Source: Bacillota bacterium (GTDB lineage: Bacteria; Bacillota; Clostridia; Peptostreptococcales; Anaerovoracaceae). Taken from it: a DNA stretch of 21,726 bases. A program made the translations under genes and the position numbers. The stretch covers positions 1 through 21,726 of the forward strand of contig JAEEPD010000047.1 in NCBI GenBank assembly GCA_016284575.1. Reading direction: 5' to 3'. Shown one piece after another: positions 8,145 through 15,730 of this stretch. Position 1 is the stretch's first letter; each line of letters opens with the position of its first letter. The notes under the pieces are model-generated. The model worked only from the letters and a program-made list of their open reading frames with translations, was not told the DNA's origin and did not search any database.

Positions 8145-8382
8145 TTATTATCTCGTAAAGCTCTGAGGCCCCATCCTTTGTTACATGCTCGGGTGTGGAG
8201 AGCACCTTAACCTTCAGCTCGGATGTACCGAATCTGATCATGACGATGTCCCCCACCGATACCTGGGCGCCGGGCTTGACCTGCTTGTCATTTATGAAGA
8301 TCCTGGCCTCTTCGCAGGCATCGTGAGCCACAGTCCTGCGCTTGATAAGCCTGGATACTTTAAGATATTTGTCTATACGCAT
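8137..8382 (-). CDS. rqcP: RqcP (YabO), S4-domain ribosome quality-control factor
   Basis: The 81-residue protein is essentially one S4 RNA-binding domain (MRIDKYLKVSRLIKRRTVA at the N-terminus, VKPGAQVSVGDIV in the middle). This matches the YabO/RqcP family, also annotated as Hsp15-like. In Bacillus, RqcP works with RqcH on stalled 50S subunits to add C-terminal alanine tails to nascent chains. The position downstream of mfd, flippase and HU genes matches the conserved yabO location, which separates it from other S4 proteins. GTGGAGGTAATGA gives a good ribosome binding site. It overlaps uvrB by 8 bases. The usual downstream partners yabP, yabQ and divIC are replaced here by uvrB. Confidence 0.9.
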   Translation of the reverse strand: MRIDKYLKVSRLIKRRTVAHDACEEARIFINDKQVKPGAQVSVGDIVMIRFGTSELKVKVLSTPEHVTKDGASELYEIING

Positions 8383-8409
8383 TCATTACCTCCACTTTGA
8401 TAACAATAT

Positions 8410-8438
8410 ATTTTATCATATCTGCAAGCCCTTTTACA
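8410..8438 (-). promoter_or_regulatory. Possible promoter of rqcP-uvrB
   Basis: Minus strand: TAAAAT -10 (8415-8410) with an extended TG element (TGATAAAAT), 17 bases from a weak -35, TGTAAA (8438-8433). The start codon of rqcP is 28 bases downstream of the -10. Confidence 0.45.
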
Positions 8439-8482
8439 TATAAGTGCCCCACTTTTGCATATTCTTTTCAATATCGGGAGCC

Positions 8483-8640
8483 TGACAAAAGGACAGTTCT
8501 GTTTGGCATATGATTTTGACGGGTGACATAAGGAGGGCACCCGTGCACTGAGCTTAAGCGATGTGCATGGGAGGATGCCTTGTGGCAGGACCCGTCAAAA
8601 TATTCTTTAATTGTGACAAACAGAACCGTCCCCATTGTCA
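8483..8640. mobile_element. Non-autonomous REP/Y1-transposase-type palindromic element
   Basis: Outer imperfect inverted repeats of about 27 bp lie at 8483-8508 and 8614-8640; both contain TTCTGTTTG and a GGACRGTTCTG core. Inside is a perfect 12-bp inverted repeat, ATTTTGACGGGT (8513-8524) with ACCCGTCAAAAT (8590-8601). Within that are smaller stems such as GCAC/GTGC around GCTTAAGC. The GGGGACGGTTCTGTTTGTCA sequence of the right arm (minus strand) is, to my knowledge, a common end sequence next to IS200-like Y1 (REP-associated) transposase genes in Clostridia. No transposase is encoded here, so this is a MITE or remnant. It lies between the HU terminator and the rqcP promoter and disrupts no gene. 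Confidence 0.65.
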
Positions 8641-8642
8641 CC

Positions 8643-8672
8643 AAAACAAAAGAGAGACCCAAAGGGTCTCTC
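8643..8672 (-). terminator. Intrinsic terminator of hup
   Basis: Minus strand: perfect 9-bp stem GAGAGACCC / GGGTCTCTC (8672-8664 and 8660-8652) with a TTT loop, followed by TTTTGTTTT. It is 23 bases after the hup stop codon. Confidence 0.9.
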
Positions 8673-8694
8673 CTTAATTGCTTTCAGATTGCTA

Positions 8695-8973
8695 TTACTT
8701 GTTTACAGCATCCTTAAATGCCTTGCCGGCCTTGAATACGGGAGCATTGGAAGCAGGGATTTCCACAACCTCACCCTTCTTCTGGGGATTTCTGCCAGTG
8801 CGAGCCTTGCGCTCTCTGACTTCAAAGGTACCAAAACCAACGAGCTGTACCTTGCCCTTGCTGGCGAGTTCTTCTTCTACTGCGTCGATGAAAGAGTTAA
8901 CGATCTCTTCGGTAACCTTCTTCTTCTGATTTGTGGATTCTGCGATCTTTGCTACTAATTCAGCCTTATTCAT
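8695..8973 (-). CDS. hup: HU family nucleoid protein
   Basis: The 92-residue product is a standard HU: MNKAELVAKIAE start, dimerisation helices, VQLVGFGTFEVRERKARTG before the DNA-binding arm, GRNPQ at the arm tip region, and a C-terminal FKAGKAFKDAVNK helix. HU bends and compacts DNA as a homodimer and also takes part in replication and repair. CAGGAGGAATATC before the ATG is a strong ribosome binding site. It has its own promoter and terminator, so it is a monocistronic, probably highly expressed gene. Its place just before rqcP agrees with the order seen in many Clostridia. Confidence 0.97.
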   Translation of the reverse strand: MNKAELVAKIAESTNQKKKVTEEIVNSFIDAVEEELASKGKVQLVGFGTFEVRERKARTGRNPQKKGEVVEIPASNAPVFKAGKAFKDAVNK

Positions 8974-9027
8974 GATATTCCTCCTGATAATTTATTTCAG
9001 GGCCTGGTGCCCTGCTCAACATTGAGT

Positions 9028-9056
9028 ATTGTTGCACACATATTTGAAAAAGTCAA
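9028..9056 (-). promoter_or_regulatory. Promoter of hup
   Basis: Minus strand: TTGACT (9056-9051), 17-base spacer, AACAAT (9033-9028). The 5' leader then carries a small hairpin, CAGGGC/GCCCTG, at about 8999-9015, before the ribosome binding site. Confidence 0.7.
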
Positions 9057-9083
9057 TAAGGATAAAGTCTAAAATCCTTTATT
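9055..9083 (-). terminator. Possible weak terminator after the flippase gene
   Basis: An AT-rich inverted repeat, AATAAGGAT (9055-9063) with ATCCTTTATT (9074-9083), ends on the minus strand in GACTTTTTC. It overlaps the hup -35 box. The stem is weak, so read-through into hup is possible. Confidence 0.3.
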
Positions 9084-9104
9084 TTTAAGGCTTTTTTGAT
9101 AGTT

Positions 9105-10724
9105 TTATCTTATAAACCTCCTCAGGAGCCCCGCTATGCGTTTCCCCTTCGGCATGTTCTCCAGCTCCTCCATAGTAATTGACTTTGTGGCGAACACCAG
9201 GACCACATAGGCAAGCACGCCCACACCGATGGCAAGGGCTGTGGAGACCATGTTTCCCGCAAATCTGTGGAAGAGCTCGTAGCTCAGCCTCGCCAGAGCC
9301 CCCATGCAGCCCGCGGCAATGGCAGGCTTCACAAAAATGGCAACGTAATCGTATCTGGTGCCTGTGAAGCGGCTCACATGCCACAGATTAAGAATGGCAG
9401 CCACCAGATAGGCGCTGGCAGTGCCGATGGCTGCGCCCTTCACGTTCAGCGCAGGAACAGCGGTCAGGAAATAGTTGACCCCTATCTTGAACAGAGCACC
9501 GAAGCACAGGTCTATGACCGGAAGATGCTGCTTTCCTATGCCCTGAAGAGTACCGGTGGTGGCATGCACCAGGGACAGGAAGATAACGCCCATGGCCAGA
9601 ATGGCAAGGCAGGCGGAAGCGCTCTGGGCGCTGGCCTGCTGCCTTGGATAGAGCAGCAGCATGATGGGCTTTGCAAGGGCCATCATGCCAAAGGCGCAGG
9701 GCGTTGCAATAAGCATGGCGTAGCGAAGACCCAGAGAGATGTTTTTCCTCATGAAATCCAGCTCTCCCCTCTTGAAGGCGGAGGCCACCACAGGCACAAG
9801 GCTCATGGAGACGGCCTGGGTGAATACCTGGGGCAGATTGATGATGGGCGCCGCCATGCCTGTCAGCTGGCCGTAAAGAGCCCTTGCGCTGTCGGAGTCG
9901 TAGCCGATGGAGATCAGCCTGCTCTTGACCATGGCGGTGTCGATGGAATTTATGATGGGCATCACCGAGGATCCTATGGTGATGGGTACTGCGATGGTGA
10001 GTATTGTCCAGAGTATGGACTTTATGCTTTCTTCATCTGCGCTGTTGTCCAGCCTGAGCTCCGCCGCGATGGTCCTGCGGTTGGCCAGATAGATGAGGCC
10101 TATGCATATGAAGCCGAAGATGCCGCCCGCTGTGGCGCCGAAGCTGGCTCCCGCAGCAGCAAAGGGCAGACCCTTTGGAAGAAGATAGATGGCAAGGCCA
10201 AGGCCCGCCGCAACTCTGAAGAGCTGCTCCACGAACTGGGATATGGCCGTGGGACGCATGTTCTGCCGCCCCTGGAAAAAGCCCCTGTAGGAGCCCATCA
10301 GAGGGATAAAGATCAGTCCCAGGGCAAGGGCCTGCATGGCATATACCGCGTCAGGCTCCTTTATCATGCGGGTCACCGCGCCTGCCCCGAAATAGAGTAT
10401 GCCTGCGCTGATGAGACCTGTCAGGAAAAGCAGCAGAGAAGAGACCCTGAAGACCTTATAGGCTGCCTTCGGCTTGTCGAGGGCATAGCGCTCCGCCACC
10501 ATCCTGGAGATGGCGGTGGGTATGCCCGCAGTGGCAAGGGTAAGAAAGAGCACATAAATAGGATACGCCGTCTGGTAGTAGCCCATGCCGTCGTCCCCTA
10601 TTATATTTGCCAGCGGAATACGGAAAGCTGCGCCAAGGACCTTTACCAGCAGGCCGGCAAGGCCAAGGATCACAGCTCCCCCTACGAACGATCTATTCTT
10701 TTTGTTGGTTTCTTCGCTGCTCAT
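9105..10724 (-). CDS. MOP-superfamily flippase, SpoVB/YabM/MurJ-like
   Basis: The 539-residue polytopic membrane protein has roughly 14 hydrophobic segments. It opens with SFVGGAVILGLAGLLVKVLG, the N-terminal pattern of the polysaccharide biosynthesis (MviN/SpoVB/RfbX) family. Such proteins flip undecaprenyl-linked precursors across the cytoplasmic membrane; the closest guess is a YabM/YtgP-type lipid II flippase rather than sporulation-specific SpoVB. The YabM position downstream of mfd supports this. The C-terminus is short, basic and cytoplasmic (GKRIAGLLRRFIR). The start codon overlaps the stop of the upstream nucleosidase gene in an ATGA junction, so the two are translationally coupled. 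Together with murC it gives the locus a cell-wall component. Exact substrate not determinable. Confidence 0.85.
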   Translation of the reverse strand: MSSEETNKKNRSFVGGAVILGLAGLLVKVLGAAFRIPLANIIGDDGMGYYQTAYPIYVLFLTLATAGIPTAISRMVAERYALDKPKAAYKVFRVSSLLLFLTGLISAGILYFGAGAVTRMIKEPDAVYAMQALALGLIFIPLMGSYRGFFQGRQNMRPTAISQFVEQLFRVAAGLGLAIYLLPKGLPFAAAGASFGATAGGIFGFICIGLIYLANRRTIAAELRLDNSADEESIKSILWTILTIAVPITIGSSVMPIINSIDTAMVKSRLISIGYDSDSARALYGQLTGMAAPIINLPQVFTQAVSMSLVPVVASAFKRGELDFMRKNISLGLRYAMLIATPCAFGMMALAKPIMLLLYPRQQASAQSASACLAILAMGVIFLSLVHATTGTLQGIGKQHLPVIDLCFGALFKIGVNYFLTAVPALNVKGAAIGTASAYLVAAILNLWHVSRFTGTRYDYVAIFVKPAIAAGCMGALARLSYELFHRFAGNMVSTALAIGVGVLAYVVLVFATKSITMEELENMPKGKRIAGLLRRFIR

Positions 10725-11443
10725 AAAATAGTGTCGATGTTTTCAAGAAGGCTGAGGCAAAGAGACTGACAGTAGGAGCCGGTCTCGGGCTTGTAGGCCT
10801 CGCCCAGCACTTCGGAATTGCTCATGATGCGGAAGCCCAGGAAGGGTATCTGCAGTCTGGAAGCCACATGAGCCGCCGCATAGGTCTCCATATCCTCTGC
10901 ATCGGTGCCGAATTCCTCCCGGATGGCGTCGATAGCTTCTTTGTCCTTGTTCCAGATATCGCCTGAGCCTATGCAGCCCAGCATGGACTTGCCGGAGCCG
11001 TATTCGGTCATGGGACAGGGTATACCCAGCTCCTCGCACTCGTATCTGGAGCTGAGTATGCGGTTGAAGTGGGAGGCCGCCCTGCTGGAGAGCAGAGGAT
11101 CCGTGAAGATCTCCGGATCGTCACCGAAATAATTATTGATGCTTGCAGTGCTGGATGCCACCACCACATCCCCCACGTGAAGCTGAGGATTGTGGGCGCC
11201 TGCGGTACCCAGATTGATGATAAGGTCCGGCTTGAAATAGTCTGCGGCAAAGGCTACTGAAGCGGTGCCGTTGACCATGCCTATCTCGGTCTTGAGGACC
11301 GCCACGGTCTTGTCCTCTATCATGCCCAATACCAGAGTATAGCCGGCGACCTCAAGTCTTTCCGGCTGGTCCAGCTCCTCCATAAGGTCGAGGATCTCGC
11401 TGTCCATGGCTGCTGATATAAGAATACGTTCAAAGCTTCTCAT
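10721..11443 (-). CDS. Nucleoside phosphorylase/nucleosidase family protein (MTA/SAH nucleosidase-like)
   Basis: The 240-residue protein belongs to the PNP/UDP (MTAN-like) family, cytoplasmic enzymes that cleave the glycosidic bond of purine nucleosides. NLGTAGAHNPQLHVGDVVV (78-96) is the family's phosphate/ribose-side signature. AAMDSE keeps the Glu16 that corresponds to the catalytic Glu12 of E. coli MTA/SAH nucleosidase, and EDMET has Met185-Glu186 for ribose binding. However, the segment matching RAISD of MTAN reads RIMSN, so the base-protonating Asp is Asn209. This suggests altered base preference or activity, and I do not call it mtnN. AGGAGGTATACGAC before the ATG is a strong ribosome binding site, 49 bases after mfd. 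The gene is coupled to the downstream flippase by a 4-base overlap. Confidence 0.8.
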   Translation of the reverse strand: MRSFERILISAAMDSEILDLMEELDQPERLEVAGYTLVLGMIEDKTVAVLKTEIGMVNGTASVAFAADYFKPDLIINLGTAGAHNPQLHVGDVVVASSTASINNYFGDDPEIFTDPLLSSRAASHFNRILSSRYECEELGIPCPMTEYGSGKSMLGCIGSGDIWNKDKEAIDAIREEFGTDAEDMETYAAAHVASRLQIPFLGFRIMSNSEVLGEAYKPETGSYCQSLCLSLLENIDTIL

Positions 11444-11492
11444 GTCGTATACCTCCTCATCCTGCAGTATCGGTCGGAACTTAATTATACAT

Positions 11493-14400
11493 CTATGCGG
11501 TCATAACATCAAGCATGGAAAGTGCGGTTCCCTGGGCCGTATCGCCAAGGATCTGCAGCCTGATCTTGGGCTCTCTGCCGCCGAAGAAGCTGAGGCGGTT
11601 TCCGAAGCTGTCCACCAGGCGGCCCAGCATCTCGGGATCCAGAGCGTTCTGCTCCTCAAACAGCAGGACGATGTCGTTTCTCTGCTGCATGACCTTCGAA
11701 ACGCCGCAGCGGGAAGCCTTGTTTCTTATCATGGCAATATCCATAAGGTTTTCCGTCTCCCTCGGGATGTCTCCGAAGCGGTCGATGAGCTCGTCCGTAA
11801 CCTCCGAGCGGTCGTCCTCGTTGTAGATCGAAGAGATGCGCTTGTACATTTCCAGGCGGGTTATCTCGTCGGCGATATAGCGCTCCGGCAGGAAGGCTGC
11901 AACAGCCAGCTCCACGGAGCTGTCCGCGTTCAGGCTGTCCTTTGGCAGGGCTTCGCCCTTCAGCTCTCTTACGGCTTCATCCACCATGCGGCAGTAAAGC
12001 TCGTAGCCTATGGAGAGCATGTGGCCTGACTGCTCTATGCCAAGGATATTGCCCGCACCCCGAAGCTCCAGGTCCCTCATGGCGACCCGAAAGCCCGCGC
12101 CGAACTCCGTAAACTCCCTTATAGCCCTGAGCCTCTTTTCCGCCAGCTCGGAAAGCACCTTGTCCTTCTTGTAGAGCAGGTAGGCGTAGGCCATGCGGTT
12201 GGAGCGCCCCACTCTGCCCCTCAGCTGGTACAGCTGGGACAGGCCGAAGCGGTCGGCGTCCATAATAATAATTGTGTTAACATTGGGTATATCAAGGCCT
12301 GATTCGATGATGGTCGTGGCGACGAGCACATTGCTTTCGCGGTTGACGAAATTCATCATCACGTCCTCCAGCTCCCGCTCGCTCATCTGTCCGTGGCCTA
12401 TGCTGACCCTGGCCTCCGGCACCAGATCCTGAATCTTTCTTGCCATGGTCTGTATACCGCGGACGCGGTTGTATACGAAATAGACCTGTCCGTCCCTGTC
12501 AAGCTCCCTGCGGATGATATTGGCCATCATGGCGTCGTCCTGCTCCATTACGTAGGTCTGGACAGGATAGCGGTCCTCGGGCGGCTCCTCGATCACGGAC
12601 ATGTCCCTTATGCCGATGAGGGACATGTGCAGAGTCCTGGGTATGGGTGTAGCAGAAAGGGTGAGCACGTCCACGTTGTGCTTAAGCTGCTTTATGGCCT
12701 CCTTGTGCTCCACGCCGAAGCGCTGCTCCTCGTCCACCACAAGAAGCCCAAGATCCTTGAACTTAACGTCCTTTGACAGCAGCCTGTGGGTGCCGACTAT
12801 AAGGTCGATCTCGCCTTTTCTGAGCTTGTCTATGATCTCCCCCTGCTGCTTGTCCGTTCTGAAGCGGGACAGCATCTCTATCTGGAAGGGGTATTCCTTA
12901 AAGCGTTCAAGGAAGGTATGGTAGTGCTGATTAGCGAGAACTGTGGTGGGTACCAGAACCGCAGCCTGCTTGCCCTCCTCCAGGCACTTGAAAATGGCCC
13001 TTGCAGCCACCTCGGTCTTTCCGTAGCCCACGTCTCCGCAGAGCAGACGGTCCATGGCCTTGGGAGACTCCATGTCCTTTTTTATCTCTTCTGTGCAGCG
13101 CAGCTGGTCATCTGTCTCCTCATAAGGGAAGGAATCCTCGAACTCCTTCTGCCAGGTGCTGTCGGGGCCAAACTGGTATCCGGGCTCCGCGGCTCTCTGG
13201 GCTGAAAGCCTGAGGAAATCCTCAGCCATGTCCTTTATGGCGGCCTTGGCCCTTGCCTTGGTCATAGCCCAGTCGCTGCCGGAAAGCCTGTTTATCTTAG
13301 GCTCAACGCCCTCTGAGCCCACATATTTCTGGACCGATTCCATCTGGTCCACGGGTATGTAGAGCACATCGCTGCCGGCGTATTCGATGCGCAGATAGTC
13401 TCTGGTGCTGCCGTCCACCGTCAGCTTCTCGATTCCCGCGAAGCGGCCAACACCGTGGTTTTCGTGCACCACGTAGTCGCCTTTTTTGATGTCGGTGAAG
13501 GCCTTTATCTCCTGGCCCCGCCTGCGGCTCTTTCGCCTTGTGCGCTTCACATTGGAGAAAACGTCGGATTCAGACAGGAAGAGCACCTGATCCGCAGGAT
13601 ACTCGGCGCCAGCTGAAAGGCTTCCCAGCCTCAGCTGCACCCTGCCCTCCAGTCCCTCTCTCTCGAAGAACTCCTTCAGGTTATCGATGCGTTCGTCGCT
13701 GCCGCAGCAGATGGTAATGCTGTAGCCTTTGGAAATGTAGCGCTTAAGCTCTGTCCTCAGCACATCCATGTGGCCTGAGAACACCGGAGCCTGCATGGAT
13801 TCCACGTGGATAAGCTCATCCAGCCTGTCCGTATAGCGTATCTGCTGGGAAAAGGGCGTGGTAAAGTAAAGGTCGAAGGCAGCATCGCTTCCGTCCTTTG
13901 ATGTGTTGGGACCTGAAGCCAGCTCCTTCAGCCTGTAAAGGTCCTCCGGCTGAGGATTGGAATCGAAGTCCTTCGGCACTGCCTGATATCTTTCAAGCAT
14001 CTGCTTCTGGTTCTCCCCATCGTCCTCCAGATAAAAGTCCAGAGTCTCCGCGATGCGGCTGGGGTCGTCCACTATCACAAAGGAGGGATCCTTCATGTAG
14101 TCCCAGAGGCAGGCTGTTTCTTCGTAAAAATATGAGATGAAGGCCTCAAGATACTGATGATTGATGCTCTCCTCTATGCAGGAGATGAGATAGTCCCGCT
14201 GCTCCCGCAGCTTGTCCAGAGCCTCCTGGGTGATCTTCTTGCCTGTAATCGCCCTGTTATAGGCTGCCGCTATTCCCTTGACAGCCCGCTCAAAGGCTGC
14301 GCTGTCCTTTACCAGCAGCTGGGCGGGGCTTATCCTTATGGACTTGAGCTGCTCCACGGAGCGCTGGGTCATGGGGTCGTAGCTTCTGATGGAGTCGATC

Positions 14401-14921
14401 TCATCGTCGAAGAGCTCTATTCTGACGGGCAGGTCCCTTTCGGCAGAGAAAAGGTCGATTATGTCACCCCTTACGGCGAACTGGCCTCCGGCCTCGGCTG
14501 AGCTTACCCTTTCATAGCCAAGAGCAGCCAGAGTCTTTATGAGCTCGGCTCTGTCTATGCGTCCGCCAAGGTTGAGCTGAAGTATGTTTCGCGAATAGAC
14601 CTCAGGAGGGGTCAGCCTTTTGAGGGCGCCAAGAACAGGAGCCACCACTACGCAGGGCTCACCGCTCTGAAGCTTGTTCAGGACCTTCAGCCTGGCATTG
14701 AGCTCAGCGGGACTCTTGGCATCGTAGCGCATGGCTGCCAGCTCCACGTCCGGGCAGATCAGAACCGGGACATCAGAAAAAAAGGACAGGTCGTCAGCTA
14801 TGCGCCTTGCCCTTGTCTGGGAGGAGCATATTATGATGGCCTGTCCCGGCTTTTCTTCTATCAGTTTTGATGCCGGATAGGCAATTCTGGTATCGGAAAT
14901 ACCGGTATAGTTGATTATCAT
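11493..14921 (-). CDS. mfd: Mfd, transcription-repair coupling factor
   Basis: Mfd removes RNA polymerase stalled at lesions and recruits UvrA. The 1142-residue product has the usual length. Order of domains: an N-terminal UvrB-homology region lacking a functional Walker A, then the RNA polymerase interaction (CarD-like) domain from about residue 480 (KKGDYVVHENHGVGRFAGIE), then the RecG-like translocase. In the translocase, Walker A is GDVGYGKTE near 627, DEEQRFG near 728, and SATPIPRTLHMS and GRVGRSNRMAYAY follow. A C-terminal TRCF/D7 domain completes it. I use the ATG at 14921, preceded by CAAAGGAAAACGAATA; an upstream in-frame ATG at 14990 would place a palindromic element inside the coding region and has no ribosome binding site. 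mfd follows pth as in other Bacillota. Confidence 0.97.
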   Translation of the reverse strand: MIINYTGISDTRIAYPASKLIEEKPGQAIIICSSQTRARRIADDLSFFSDVPVLICPDVELAAMRYDAKSPAELNARLKVLNKLQSGEPCVVVAPVLGALKRLTPPEVYSRNILQLNLGGRIDRAELIKTLAALGYERVSSAEAGGQFAVRGDIIDLFSAERDLPVRIELFDDEIDSIRSYDPMTQRSVEQLKSIRISPAQLLVKDSAAFERAVKGIAAAYNRAITGKKITQEALDKLREQRDYLISCIEESINHQYLEAFISYFYEETACLWDYMKDPSFVIVDDPSRIAETLDFYLEDDGENQKQMLERYQAVPKDFDSNPQPEDLYRLKELASGPNTSKDGSDAAFDLYFTTPFSQQIRYTDRLDELIHVESMQAPVFSGHMDVLRTELKRYISKGYSITICCGSDERIDNLKEFFEREGLEGRVQLRLGSLSAGAEYPADQVLFLSESDVFSNVKRTRRKSRRRGQEIKAFTDIKKGDYVVHENHGVGRFAGIEKLTVDGSTRDYLRIEYAGSDVLYIPVDQMESVQKYVGSEGVEPKINRLSGSDWAMTKARAKAAIKDMAEDFLRLSAQRAAEPGYQFGPDSTWQKEFEDSFPYEETDDQLRCTEEIKKDMESPKAMDRLLCGDVGYGKTEVAARAIFKCLEEGKQAAVLVPTTVLANQHYHTFLERFKEYPFQIEMLSRFRTDKQQGEIIDKLRKGEIDLIVGTHRLLSKDVKFKDLGLLVVDEEQRFGVEHKEAIKQLKHNVDVLTLSATPIPRTLHMSLIGIRDMSVIEEPPEDRYPVQTYVMEQDDAMMANIIRRELDRDGQVYFVYNRVRGIQTMARKIQDLVPEARVSIGHGQMSERELEDVMMNFVNRESNVLVATTIIESGLDIPNVNTIIIMDADRFGLSQLYQLRGRVGRSNRMAYAYLLYKKDKVLSELAEKRLRAIREFTEFGAGFRVAMRDLELRGAGNILGIEQSGHMLSIGYELYCRMVDEAVRELKGEALPKDSLNADSSVELAVAAFLPERYIADEITRLEMYKRISSIYNEDDRSEVTDELIDRFGDIPRETENLMDIAMIRNKASRCGVSKVMQQRNDIVLLFEEQNALDPEMLGRLVDSFGNRLSFFGGREPKIRLQILGDTAQGTALSMLDVMTA

Positions 14922-14959
14922 TATTCGTTTTCCTTTGTGATCCCTGAGATTATCAAAGG

Positions 14960-15076
14960 GCGGCAGGCTGATATGCCCACAGGGACCCACTCTCGCCCTT
15001 CGCCAGAAAGGTCAGAGGTCTCCTGGCTTGGGCTGGCGTCAGCGACTGTCCCTTCAGGGCATATCAGCCCTGCCGC
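14960..15076. repeat. 117-bp long-hairpin element between pth and mfd
   Basis: Left arm 14960-14978 and right arm 15057-15076 are inverted copies (19 versus 20 bases, one bulged base); the shared core is CTGATATGCCC. The stem continues inward with AGGGAC/GTCCCT and, after unpaired bases, CGCCAG/CTGGCG. It begins 3 bases after the pth stop and ends 38 bases before the mfd ATG, thus exactly filling the gap. There is no U-run, so it is not an ordinary terminator. It would form a stable RNA hairpin in the pth-mfd transcript. Confidence 0.8.
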
Positions 15077-15079
15077 GGT

Positions 15080-15727
15080 CTATTCTACAGTATCCTCTGC
15101 CTTGGCTTCAGAGGCCTCAGCAGCCGGCTCGGTGCCCGGGACTCTCTTGTGCTTAGGGGGCTTGTCCTTTTTCGTATTATATTTGGACATAGCCTCCTGC
15201 AGCCCCTCCTCCACAAAGCACTTCGCTGCCAGAGCCGCCTGCTTAATGGAGCTCTCCACAGCCTCCTGCTCGCTTTCGGGGAAGCGGCTGAGCACGAAGT
15301 CCCTCATATCCAGCAAGCCCTTGCTCCCTATCCCCACCCGAAGGCGCGGAAACTGGTCGCTCTGGAGCTGGTAGATGACGGACTTCATGCCGTTGTGGCT
15401 TCCGGAGCTCCCGAAGGGACGCATCCTTATGCTCCCCACGGGAAGATCCGTATCGTCATATATCACGAGAATGTTTTCCGGCTCCACCTTGTAGTAGGCT
15501 GCTGCCTCCCGCAGGGCTTCGCCGCTGTTGTTCATAAAGGTCTGGGGCTTGAGCAGGATGACCTTCTGCCCGGCCAGCCTGGTCTCACCCACCAGGGACT
15601 TGAATTTCAGCTGCATCACAGGCGCGTTAAGCAGCCGCGCAAGCTCGTCCAGGGTCCGAAAACCCATGTTGTGCCTGGTGGCTGCGTATTCTCTTCCCGG
15701 ATTTCCCAGACCGCAGATTATATACAT
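15080..15727 (-). CDS. pth: Peptidyl-tRNA hydrolase
   Basis: Pth releases peptides from peptidyl-tRNAs that drop off the ribosome. The 215-residue protein carries all hallmarks: GLGNPGREYAATRHNMGF with the catalytic His19, KPQTFMNNSGEA (substrate-binding Asn), IYDDTDLPVGSIRMRP with the Asp that activates the His, and GSSGSHNGMKSV. The last 20-25 residues form an Ala/Glu-rich tail (EPAAEASEAKAEDTVE), an extension beyond the usual core of about 190. The ATG lies 3 bases after the prs stop, with GTGGA inside the end of prs as ribosome binding site. The pair prs-pth is the conserved Bacillota arrangement. Confidence 0.96.
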   Translation of the reverse strand: MYIICGLGNPGREYAATRHNMGFRTLDELARLLNAPVMQLKFKSLVGETRLAGQKVILLKPQTFMNNSGEALREAAAYYKVEPENILVIYDDTDLPVGSIRMRPFGSSGSHNGMKSVIYQLQSDQFPRLRVGIGSKGLLDMRDFVLSRFPESEQEAVESSIKQAALAAKCFVEEGLQEAMSKYNTKKDKPPKHKRVPGTEPAAEASEAKAEDTVE

Positions 15728-15730
15728 GCT

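Noticed and set aside
8468..8662. 64-codon minus-strand frame between hup and rqcP
   Set aside because: It lies inside the REP-like palindrome and the hup terminator and has no ribosome binding site.
9267..10769. Open plus-strand frame of 500 codons opposite the flippase gene
   Set aside because: It lies wholly antisense to a well-supported membrane protein, has no ribosome binding site or recognisable domain, and is Gly/His/Ala-rich as expected from the complement of GC-rich codons. The same applies to long plus-strand frames at 4973-5968, 17717-18856, 19007-19954 and 20006-20923.
14922..14990. Longer Mfd start at 14990
   Set aside because: The extra 23 codons run through the palindromic element and have no ribosome binding site; the ATG at 14921 has AAAGGA at good distance.
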